Shown piece by piece: positions 25,054-36,700 of a stretch of 64,000 nucleotides of DNA. This stretch comes from Serilophus lunatus (Eukaryota; Chordata; Aves; Passeriformes; Eurylaimidae). The notes under the pieces were generated by a model. It was not told where the DNA came from and made no database searches. It worked only from the letters and a program-made list of their open reading frames with translations. The stretch lies in NCBI GenBank assembly GCA_013399895.1, contig VXBA01001271.1:132567-196566 (forward strand), in the 5' to 3' direction. The first letter of the stretch is position 1. The number at the start of each line of letters is the position of its first letter. Position numbers and translations under genes: made by a program.

Positions 25054-28000
25054 TAGTATGATTGTACTTTCTTTAAAGCTTATCCCCAGTCTTCTGGTGT
25101 TCAAGCATGGTGCTCAGTGCCTGCCTAAAGGATTCCAGGAAGTACTCAAAAACTCAAGAAAGTTGCATAAAGGAAGGTATTTACAAACATTCAAACACTG
25201 CCTATTTTGGAAGTGATTAGTATCTATTTACACTTCAGTATGAAGATTGGCCATTCACTTTTGGACTATATACCCATTTCTGTGGCTTTGGTCTATTATG
25301 AAGCATAGATTCTCTTCCACAGTTAAAGATTTAACTACATAACACTAAAGACATATATTGTACCTTGTAGTTTTGTTCTAATTGATTTTTCTGTATAATA
25401 AATTGGAAATGTTATCTGATCAATATGATATGCTGCTGGTTTGCAAAGAATGTTTTCAGTGTGTTGTCTCATGAGTAAAGGTTTCTGTAGAAAGCTGTTG
25501 GTTAGAATGATACAGAGATTAAAATGTAGAGTGTTTTTTTAGGTAATGGTTATAGTTCAGTCAGTTTATAGAATGGCAAAACATAAAACAAAACCTCAGT
25601 AAAATAGAAGAGACTGCCCAGAAATGACCCTTTGGCCCTGACACTTGCTAATGTGGGTATGCTAAAAGTCTTTATAAATAAAAATGGTCCCCATACTATA
25701 TAAATCCAATAACACATTAATCTAAACTGTGTTGAACAAAACAATGTGTTTTGCATGGTTTAAGTTCAGCCAATATAAACTTGTCACTATTTAACTTTTT
25801 AGACAGGCCACATTTTGTTTTTCTCTCTCCATAATTGGATTACATATTCTGCTGTTTAAGGAAATATTTTTTTTCTCCCTTTAACTTTCTTGATGCTTAA
25901 AGTATTTTAGAGGATTTTTAGCTTATTTTTCTGAGAACACTACTGCTAAAACTATCTTCATGGCTCTTGTCTTGATATCACATTTAAATTCTTTCACTCA
26001 GAATGTCTCCTTAGGTAGATTTGATCATCTTCAGATGAGCAAAACCTACAGTTGTTTACAGCACTGAGTAAAAACATGGTATTCATCTACTTTTTATAAA
26101 AAGTTATGGCATGTAAAAGAGAGTTTGAAGAACAGGATTCTCATACTGTGACTATTTGGCATGTGGTGAATATTGAAGCAGTAAACCAAACTAGAGAGTA
26201 AAACTGAATGAAGAAGTAGACTTAAAATGCCAAAGACATCCAGTCCCAGCATATAGATGCTCTTCTGAAAGACTGTGAGAATGCTGTGAGTTTGAGTTGT
26301 GCATGCTGCCATTGTGTTTCATTGACCATTTATCAGTCTTTCCATTGTAGTAGGAGTTATCCTACTGCTGTTTGAGTTTTAATATGCTTCAGATATAAAC
26401 TGTCTTCAAATAATGCCTGTGTTCCTGAATCAAGTTATTAGTTAAGTTGAACACAGCCCTCTCTACTGACTGCAAGGTATGTATTGGATGTATGTTCTAC
26501 GTGCTCTTGGTGTTGATATCAGAGACAATATTTGGTAAGAATAATAGAAAAATAGGGTCCTTTGGAGACAGAGGATTGTCTGCTTGTTTTCTATTGCTAT
26601 TTGCTAGAAAAAGGGAACAAAGATGTGTTAGGGAATGCAAGGAGCAAAACATCCAGTATAGCCTGCTAAAGGCCTGCTAGTCAAGAAAACATTAATCACC
26701 ATTAGATGCAGTATGAAATGTGACAGCAAAAATCCACGCCTCTGCCATTTTTGCAAACCTGATTCTGTGACACATGCAGCAGTAGGTACACAGACGCTAC
26801 AGCATCAGTAGTAGAAAAATAAGCATGTATGATTTGAACTGCAAAACACAGGAAAACTAGAATTTCATCAGGTATAAATTCATATAAGGCTAGATTTGTA
26901 GAACGAATCAGGAAAATACCATTTCTACTATGAGGATATTTCAGTGTTCTGGTGCTTAGTTTCATCCTAAATTGTGCTGACATTTGTTTATTTAAAATTG
27001 TAAAATGAATGACCTGCAGAAAAATTGTAGAAGGAAAAGATGAGATGACTTTATGAAATCATTTCACTTTGACAGTGTCATAAAGTAGTATTGAACTGAG
27101 TATTTTGCAATATGTAAAAAAACCCAAAAACACAAGCAATAGACGGTGATATATGCTTTTCATTAAAGATTTGTCTTTTTTTTTTTCTAAGGTATGTTTT
27201 CAACTGTGTAACAAGCAGTCTTCAAGCCTTATTGTGATTTTAATCAAGAAAATTCTAGTAAAATGAAAGTTGGGCTGCATTAGAATTTCCCAGCAAAGGG
27301 GGAGGCTGCAGAACAAAACTAATCTGATTATGTGGCTGGTTTGCAAATGAACAATTAACCTGGCATGAATCTATGTTGGACTTTGATCAGAAGTGTTAAT
27401 GTTTGATCGTTACGTGTTGTGTAATCTTCTGAATATTGTGTACTCTAGTATTGTAATTATATAGCTGTGTTTCACATGTGATTCTGGAGGCCTTTGCAAC
27501 AAACGGGAAATAATGTGTTGCTTAGTAAGATTTGAACCTTGGTTAAGTTATGATATGAGTGTTATGAATGGTGACAGCTGTTCATAAGCATCAGCTGTCT
27601 GGAGTTTCACATCATCGTGTATTTCAAGAGGAAGGGGTGACTGGATGGATGCCGTGTTGCCTAAGCAAGGTGCCTTTACTTACAAGCATGTTACGTGATG
27701 TTGCACTGTGCATGTGGGTTTGAATATTCAGATGGGTGGGATGTCCTTGAATTAATAATGCAGTAAGACTACTGAGCAGATGGGAATGGGCCAGAACAAA
27801 AATTCTTCGCATATTTTGTAACCAAAATGGTTCAGTCTAAGTGATCTACGTCCTTCATATCAGTTGGATGGAGTTGCAACTTGTAATCATATTTTTCAGC
27901 TGATACCATTTTGGATACATACAGAAACATTTATATTAAAGGTTAAAAAAAACAACAAAACCAAAACAACCAAGAAAAAAAAAAAACACCCAAAGAAACC

Positions 28001-28731
28001 ACCCCCACAATTAGAAAAATTCTCAGTGAAGAATTTTTTAAATATATGAAGAGTATTCATTAATGTTTGATAGGAGACCCTGGCAAGTAACTAAAAAACT
28101 CAGTTTCTGTATTTCATTCAAATGAAATTGCTGCATATAGTAAGAAAGTGCATCTTTTTAATGAAAAACAAAGCTAAAAACACATTTACAAAAGCTGTAT
28201 GATTGGCAATATCATCTTTCTAATGTCCTTTTGATCTTCAGGTGAAACTTAAGTGATTCCAGATTTTTGTATTCTCTTTTGACTAGTTCAGGTATGCAAA
28301 TAGCTGAAAAAATTCTCAAGGCTTTTATAGGTGTTTTATGGCCTGAGGCAATTTAAAGTACAAGATTTTACCCTTGATCTTTGTCATAATTGTAGGGGGT
28401 CTTTGCCAGTATGTTTGGTGGTTATTGTGTACCTCAGATCCAATGAGATGATCTTTTCAACCCTATATTGAAGATCAGGGAGACAGGCAATTCTCATGTA
28501 CAACTGTGATCCTCTGTACCTCTCTTCAGTTTTGTAGAAGTCAGTCTGAACCTATAAGGGTCTCGCTTTGATTTTTACTTAGCAGGGAAGTTGACACAAA
28601 CCAGAACACTTAATTGTCTCTGTGCTCAAGTATTCACATTTCAAGTAATTTGGAGTGTGTGCCAGCTTGGTATCACAAGCTACATTAACCAAGGGTTGCC
28701 TTCTTTAGGCTGTAAAACATGAACCTAACGC
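25054..28731. other. Intergenic DNA between FBXO30 and LTR
   Basis: AT-rich, with only short, unrecognisable open frames. A-rich simple sequence lies at about 27944-28012. A second AATAAA at 25397 may belong to a longer FBXO30 transcript. No gene, RNA or clear transposon body is seen. Confidence 0.55.
27944..28012. repeat. A-rich low-complexity tract
   Basis: A-dominated sequence with scattered C (AAAACAACAAAACC-like), passing into an A run and ACCC-containing sequence. No SINE or retrogene is visible upstream. Confidence 0.65.
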
Positions 28732-29748
28732 TGTGCTGGGTTTATGTGGCAAGAGTTTGGTAGTGGGGAGCTGGGAGGGAGGAACCTTTGTGAGAAGAGA
28801 CAAGAGGCTGCCCCATGCTGGACATGGGTGGTTCTAGATGGCTCTGCAGTGGCCCTGCTGCCAGCCAAAGCTAAGCCCATCCATGAAGCTGGTGGTGCCT
28901 CTGTGAAAACATAATTAAGAAAGGTTAAAAACCACTGTGCAGCAGCTGTGAGAGAAGAGTGCCAAAAATGTGAGAGAAACAGCCCTGCATACACCTAAGG
29001 TCAGGGAACAAGGAGGTCCTCCAAGTGTGGAAACAGATTTCCCTACAACCTGTGGAGAAGGCCATGGTAACTCAGGTCATCCCTCTGCAGCCCGTGAAGG
29101 ACTCCCTGTCAGAGCAAGATGCAGTCTGTGAAGAACTCCCATAGGAGCAAGCTCCTGGCAGGAGATGCAGCACATGGAATGAGGCCCATGCAGAAGCAGG
29201 TTTTATGGCAGGATCAGTGACCCTGCGAGGGAGCCATGCTGGAGCAATCTGTTTCTGAAGAACTGTATCCTGTGAAGGGGATCCATGCTGTTGCAGGTCT
29301 TGAGGAGCTACAGTGCATGGGAAGGACTTGCAGGTTGTAAAGGACTGTATCCTGGAGCAGGGGAAAAGTATAAGGAGGAAGGAGAAATGGGGAAGAGCTG
29401 CTATCAACTGACTGCAGCCCCCATTCTTCATTCCCCTGCACTGGTTGCAGTGGGGGAAAGGAGATACATGTCATGGGTGAAGGTGAGTCTGGGAAGAGGA
29501 GAAGGATAGAGGGAAAGGTGTGTTTAGTTTTGTCTTTGTTTTTAACTATACTAGTCAATATTTTATTTGCAATAAATTTAATTTTCTCTAAGCCATTTTT
29601 TTTTTGCCTCTAACAGTAATTGGTGAGCAATCTCCCCATTGTTATCTCAACCTACAAACTTCTCCATCTTACTTTCTCCCCATCCTCTTGAAGAGGGGAA
29701 GTAAAAGCAGCATGTTTGGTGTCTGGCAGCCATCCAATATCAAACTCA
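28732..29748 (+). mobile_element. Solo LTR of an avian ERVL-like endogenous retrovirus
   Basis: About 1 kb, starting with TG and ending with CA. It resembles a well-known avian ERVL-type LTR: an opening TGTGCTGGGTTT...GGCAAGAGTTTGGTAG block, a TATA-like ATAATTAAGA at 28911, and a middle part made of diverged repeats of a GTGAAGGACTCCC...GGAGCA unit. It then has an ACTGCAGCCCCCATTC block, an AATAAA at 29571, and a TAATTGGTGAGCAATCTCCC segment near the end. No gag, pol or env sequence lies on either side, so it is a solo LTR left by recombination or an isolated fragment. No clear target-site duplication is visible, so the ends are approximate. The family is assigned from memory. Confidence 0.75.
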
Positions 29749-29774
29749 AGGATAAAATCCATTGTAAATCACTT

Positions 29775-30768
29775 AGAATCATAGAATCATTAAGCTTGCA
29801 AAAGGCCTTTATGATCACAGAATCCAACCTTTAACCGAACACCACTTTGTCAACTAGACCATAGAACTAAGTGCCACATCCAGTCATATCTTGAACTGTT
29901 CCAGGGATGGTGACTCCACCCCTTCCCTGGGCAGCCTATTTCAGTTTTTAACCACACTTTCGGTGAAAAAATTCTTCCTGATGTCCACCCTTAACCTCCC
30001 TTGGTGCAGTTTGAGGTTATGTCCTCTCGTTCTGTTGCTGGTTGCCTGGGAAAAGACTGACCCCCTCTTGGTCCCAATCTCCTTTTCAAATGGTTGTAGA
30101 AAGTGATAAAGTCTCCCCTGAACCTCCTCCAGGCTAAACAAACCCCCCTTACCCGCTCCTCATAGGACTCTAGACCATTCACCAGTTCCTTCGCCCTTCT
30201 GTGGACTCACTCCTCCACCTCCATGTCTTTCTTGTAGTGAGGGACCCAGTACTCAAGGTGTGGCCTCACCAGTCCTGAGTACAGGAGGGAGTAATCATTG
30301 CCCTATTGCTGACACATGCCAAGATGCCATTTGCTTTCTTGGCCACCTGGGCACACTGCTGGCTTATGTTCAGTGCCTGTCAACCAGAACCCTCAGGGTG
30401 CGTGGGCAGCTTTCCAGCCACTCATCCTCCAGCCTGTAGCACTGCATGGGGTCATTGTGACCCAATGCAGAACCTGGCACTTGTTCTTGTTGAACCTCAT
30501 ACAATTGGCCTTGGTCCATTAGTCCAGCCTGTCCAGATCCCTCTGCAGAGCCTTCCTACCTTCCAGCAGATCAAAATTCCTACTCAACTTAGTTTTGTCT
30601 GCAAACTGCACTTGACCCCCTCATCCACATCATTTATAAAAATCCTGAACAGAACTAGCCCCAGTACTGAGCCCTGGCAAACCCCAGTAGTGATCAGCTG
30701 CTGACTCCATTCACCACCACTCCATAGGCCTAGCGATCCAGCCAGTTTTTAACCCAGGAAACTCCACA
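29775..30768 (-). mobile_element. CR1 LINE, 5'-truncated, 3' half
   Basis: Read on the minus strand, this is the end of the CR1 reverse-transcriptase ORF plus the 3' UTR, terminating in the ATTCTATGATTCT-type repeat (seen on + as AGAATCATAGAATCAT at 29776-29791). Along the + strand it contains typical CR1 antisense blocks: GACTCCACCCCTTCCCTGGG, AACCTCCTCCAGGCTAAACA, CAAGGTGTGGCCTCACCAG and CTGAGCCCTGGCAAACCCC. The frame is broken by stops and small indels. The copy is truncated at its 5' end near 30768 and cannot move. It inserted within about 30 bp of the right end of the LTR. Confidence 0.92.
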
Positions 30769-33700
30769 TTTTTTGTGTTTGTGAAATTTGGCTCTCATGT
30801 GGTGTTGCCTCCACTGAAAAGGAGAAATCATGTATGTAAGACTGGTCTGTGGTCACGGGAAGGATACTGGAGATGTACCATCCACATGCTTACTTGGGCT
30901 ATTTCCAGTGGGGCTTGAGAGGCTGAGACAAGGCTTACTGTGTTAATTTGCATCATATATGAGATGATGAAGTCCTGTGACTCAGCAAGTAAGGTGGGCA
31001 CCACCCCTGCTAGATGTGAGAAGAAGGGCCCAAGTATGTCATGAAACTACCAGCTCCTATTAAAAAGCACTTGGTTTTAAGTTATTCAATGCATAGGTAC
31101 TCATGATAAGAATTAGCACCAATAACACCACTCAAAACCCACCATTTCTTAATAGCCAACTTTCTGGTTTCTTCTTACTCAAATGGTTGAACAGTTTTGA
31201 ATTGAGGTTTTGATGCAGTGTAGGTGTTGAAGCCTTAACTAGATTTGTCATCAAAGTCACAGTGTTAATGGTGAAGTGGGTTGTGTAGTTTTATGTCACT
31301 CAGCAATATCATTCAATTGGAAAGCTGTAATTCTGTTTTGCATGAAAAAAATGATTCTATCGATATTTTCCCTCTGCTTTGGAGTGAAACAAAAGTTTGA
31401 CAATGGTTTTTGTCAAGAAAGGAAGCAAGACACAAATGTTCGGAGTGAGAGTTGCTTGGTTAGGACATTTCATATGTGGAAGATTCAGTTTGTCTTGTTT
31501 CCAAATCAAGCAGAGAGGGAACATTCAGTAATAAGGCACTGTTTCTCACATGATAACTATTGCAAGAGCTGCTTCTGAGTTCTTTCTCGCTTTCACCTTT
31601 ATCTCCTCATAAAATTAATGATGTAAAATTATTCTGCTACATTAAATAGTCCCAGAATAACACACATAAACCTGTATGAATTAGTTACCTTGTGTAGAGG
31701 TTTGTTAAACAAGGTTGCCAGAATATCCATAGGTGAAATTAAGTAAGAAATAGTCAAAATAGGTGGAGAATGTGGAATAATTTATACTTTGACAATTCAT
31801 CAAGATAAATTGTAACTGATCTATAATTTTGCTTTGACCATGGGCATACTCTGAGCAAAAGTGAATTTGAGAACCACTACTCTAAAGAGAGTTAGGGCAT
31901 AGTCTGCTTTTGGAATATTCTGTTTGAACTTTAAGCAACCCTTGATTGACAGAAGTTGAACTACTTAACAATGGTACTTAGTGAGAACAATACACAAAGT
32001 GAAATGGTATTTCCTGGCAGCTGTGGTGACCTAACAGAACTCAGGGAAAAGTTAACAAGTGGCCAGTTGATGCATCCTGTGCTACTTCAGAAATTAAGCA
32101 AGAACCTGATGGTTGTATTAATATTAAACAAGCATGTTTTATTTTAAAGTTTGACCAGGTTAGAGTGACTACTTGCATCCATGAAGGTTAAATTTTAGAA
32201 TTGTCCTCAAGCTGAAACTAACAGGAGGATCATTATCTGGGGACTCTGCCATGGTAAGGGAGTTATTTGCCCCCAGACAAATGCAACCGCATAATTTATA
32301 GCTGCAAACTACTGCAGGATAATGAGTTACCCTTTAATCAGCTGAGGCATTATGTAGTGTTTGCAGGTGGAGTAGAATTTATGCAGTCTTTTGCAACAAG
32401 TCCACAAATAATTTGTGGAATTGCCAAGAGATATGCTAGAAGTCAAAATCTAGCCTGTACTGTCAGTCCAATGATGTCCCATCATTGCCAAATGCACTCT
32501 CCTAGCAGATTTATTGTCACTTGTTTCCCTCTGTGGTATTAAATGCTAGTTTGTTGGGGGGTTTTACACAGGTCTAAGTGGGATAAACAATAGAAATAAT
32601 TATGTTTTTCAAAGCACTGCTTGACACAGATATTAGAAGCCTTTAAAGTTGCTGTTAGGCTTCAAGGGGATGTTCTGATGAACTCATCCATAATGCAACT
32701 TAGGTAAGGAAAAACAATAGCTATTTATTGCTCTGGATCATATGTATATAGTCACATTAAAATGAAGTGAGATGCTAAAGCTGTGGCTACAGTAATTCTG
32801 TGAAATCCACGTAGAACTAATTTTTCGGTTAAATGTCCCATTACGTCAAAGGTGTTGGTTTCTATCTCCTTGAATGTATGTGCGTGGTAATGTTTGAACA
32901 AAGATGTAGTACACCAAAGCAAGTATTAATGAATACAGAATAGTAAAAGTAAAACAAAACCACTCACTCTAGTGATACGGACAGAAACCGTAACAGAACT
33001 TGTTTACTTAGGAAAGACTACCAGTATAGAAGCACTTCAGTGAAAAGTGATACCATCTGGATTTGTTATGTAAATAACAACTCTTCACAGATTTGGGGGT
33101 ATTTTTGGTCTCAGTAGAACAGTCTTAAGTTTTTTAGCTTATGTGTTATACATATTCATAGGATGGATGTGTTGTACATATTCACATTCTGGTATGATAA
33201 CTCTATTACTAAATTTACATAAAGAGGTGTTTTTTAGGGAAATGAGTGGATTCATTTGACTTTCATGCAATTTTCAGGTTGTTCTAATCCAGGTCATACA
33301 GTTTGCTGCTTAAAATATGCCTCAATTCTAAACCAAAACACTAACTCTCCAAGTCTGAAATGAGCCCTTCTAGGTGATAATGTGTCATTCATCCATCACT
33401 CTAGTCAGTTAGACAATTCAGTAGCTTTCCCTTCATAGTTCTCTAGTTGATGACATGTCCCTAAAGAAAAAAACTGTTATATTTGCAAGAATTTTTGAAT
33501 GGCAGAGAATAAGATTTTTAAAAAAATAATAATTATATCTAAATCAGGAGCTGAAGTTTAGGCCCTTCACATTTTGCTGTATTTGTTTGTGAACTTTAAT
33601 GAAATCCATAGAGCTCTGCAAAAACTATAGTTAAGGGGAGCAGCAGAAAAAGAAATAATCTCTCTTCGTATCTGTGTAATTCAGACAGTGAACAGTTTCT

Positions 33701-36700
33701 CTGCACTTTTCCTTTTTTCTTAATTTCTGTTATTTTCTTGGCATTGTTTGAAAAATAACATCTCACTGGCTGCCCCCACTGAGACTTTTAATTTGCAGTC
33801 ATACTAGTCTAAATTACTTATGTAAAAGATCATTTTGCATAGCCTTATAAGCAGCAATTAGTTTTATTTTCATAAAGTCTTAAGTTAAAACTTTCACCTG
33901 TGTTAAATACTCATGGCTTAAAACAGATGGCTTAAAAACACAGAAAATGAAAGATACATTTCCATATAATCTTGTTGCCTCTAATAAAGTCTTAGCCTTA
34001 GACTTCCAAATCAGAATGGTTTTGCTAGAGTCACTTTGAATCTTTCTACTAGTAGGTGAAGGCAATGACAATCAGTGTGTTTTCATTTAATGCTTTCTAA
34101 GTATGAAGAAAGGAAAACCTACCTTCTGAGGTTTAGTGTTTAACAGTGTCAGAGAACTTCATTTGAGTAAAACAGATTGGTTTAAGACATGAAGACCAGA
34201 ATGATATGAATACTTATTTGTGCTCTATCCTCAAAAATATTAGAAGGAAAAGCATTAGGAGGTACATCTAATTTAGTTGTTACAACATAATATGCCACCT
34301 TGGCTGAATTTCTTTTGGAGGCAAATAGGGATGGGCTCAGCTTTTGCAGTGTTAAGTCTAAAAAAGATATGTCTCATGCTTGTTCAGCATAGGATCTTTC
34401 TGGAATAAAATACTGATGTTCTGCTGCAGGTGGTTGTTGTACACAGATGTGGATAGGGCTGTGATTGCCATCTCATTTGCAGTGCTTGGCTTTGAGCTTA
34501 CTGTAGCATGGATTAATCCACTGGTCACACGTGGCAACAGGCTTGATTTTTTTTAAAGACACTGACTTTGATAACTTGCCAGACTGTTTACTTCCAACCC
34601 ACAGCAGGATGGTAGATGGTAGCAGTTAATAAGGGAGCATGCCAATTTGCATGCAAATACTGAATGTGCCTTTCCCGTGCATAATCACTCCTTAGAAATA
34701 GAGTTGAAGAAAACCTGTCAATTATTTTAGCTTATTATTTTATATTGATAGAATCTCTGTAGTTTGAAAGAAATGTATGTACAGCTGAAAATTAGGTAAT
34801 TCAGAAAGCAAAGGTAAGGTAAGTGGTCTGTGATGAGTAAGTGGAACACAATCAGCACCTCACATAATTACACTCTTGTTCCTGCTTAGGAGGAACTTTG
34901 CAGTAACACTGGTCATATTCACTAGGCCAGGAGTGATACTCTCAGGGGTTCTCATTATGGAAGCAACAGATTGAGTTATCCCAGCACAGTCTTTGCAAAA
35001 TGCTGAAGGATAGTTTGTTTTATGTGCCATTTAATGCAGTCAGGGTAGTGAATATTCACAATATCAATACTGTTGATTACTAAGGTAAAGAAAGTTACTT
35101 TATTTGCATATTCATACTTACAAATTTAAAATGCTGAGAGCTTAATTGTTGCTTTCTGTTTAAATCATGTAAAATCAAACTTGGATGCTTCCAAAGGAAA
35201 TCTAATAATGGCACAGCAAATGCTCCACTGTGCTGCCCCTGTCAATCCAGACTGGCCATCGCACCAGTCAAATAGCTCTATTCCCTTTGCCTTTTCCTCC
35301 ATATAAATATTTTAACCACTCAGATACCTGTATTTAGCAGTAAATTAAAATACTCATAAATGTATATGCAGTGTAAATACTGTTCTTTAAATAAGATTAA
35401 CCTCTTAAAAACTTGGGACATGATATTCTACAACACGTGTATATTTAAGAACTACTACATGCTACAAAGAATGGATGATTGGCTGACAGGAACTCAAAGA
35501 GCAGCTGAAGTTTGCACAGAACTAGTTCCAGCAATTCCTATATATTTTTTAAAACTCCACTTCATTGTTTTATGGGCAGGAACCTGAAAAGTGAGAGATC
35601 AGATCAGGATTTATTCTACAAGTCTCACAGACAAGGAATTTGCTATCAAGCAAAAACTAATTCTGATAATTTAAGAAAACAATTCCACTTACATGGATGG
35701 AATTTGAGATCATGAATGACACACCCAGGAAATATGCAGTTTTGGCCAAATTAATGCCTATAATTAATATATGAGTATATTAACTTTTCTATTTAGATTT
35801 ATCTCAAGATAAGAAAGGCATTTGGCAATAGGATTTTATATAGCACTAAGCCTTCCACAATGATCTTAGCTTGAGTATAGTGTGCCTATGGAAGTGTGCA
35901 GATAACTTAATGTATACAAGTAAATGAAGAAAGAATCTCTAAGTAGGACAATTAGATCTAGTTGCTATTTTTCAGTAGACTTAAACCTCTACCCACTTTT
36001 GCAGGGAGCAGATGTAAGAAGTTTCAGACAACTTGCATAATTATATTTTCATGCAGTAAGGAAGAAAAAGTAAGCATTGAGAAAGATAATGTAATTTGAA
36101 AATCGAAGTGTGTTCATGGCTGTTCAAGCCAAGGTATACTGCAACTCTATAAAGAGACTCTTTGAAGTGTGTGCTGTACTTCAAAGGCTGTTTTGTAATA
36201 CCGTTCATTAACACGTTTGATCTGTTTTCGGGCTGATCTTCAAAATCTGTTACTCCTAAACAAGTGAATCAAAAAACAAGTAGTCAGCTGCTTACTTAGG
36301 GGCCAGGTACAGCTCTTGAGTAGCCAGCTCTGGCTTCTGTGTTGGGATTACCTTGAGGGACTGGCTGTGCTAATGGGGAGGCATCTGTGTGAGAACTTGA
36401 GCTCAAGTGGAAACGGGTCACTATGGTACACAGCAACATACACACACCAAATTAAGTAGCAGGAGTCCCCTGTCTATGATCTAGTCTCCAAAGCATGTCA
36501 ATACACATCTTCTGGTTCTCAGCTGCAAGCTGTTGCCATGGCCTGTGGAAGGTTGCTAAGTTGCAGGCTGTTTACACTCCCATTCTAGACTGCAATTCCC
36601 ATTTCCAAGAGTTTCTTTATAGCTGGATGAAAATAGTGTTTGTTCCTCAGCAAGGATTATTTGTGTGCCAGGTAAGTGCATTTAGTGAAGCTTGCCAAAT

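Noticed and set aside
28732..29748. Full-length endogenous retrovirus at the LTR
   Set aside because: No gag, pol or env sequence and no second LTR are present within the window on either side.
30306..30704. A 132-codon open frame on the + strand
   Set aside because: It is the antisense reading of the minus-strand CR1 element and has no independent protein similarity.
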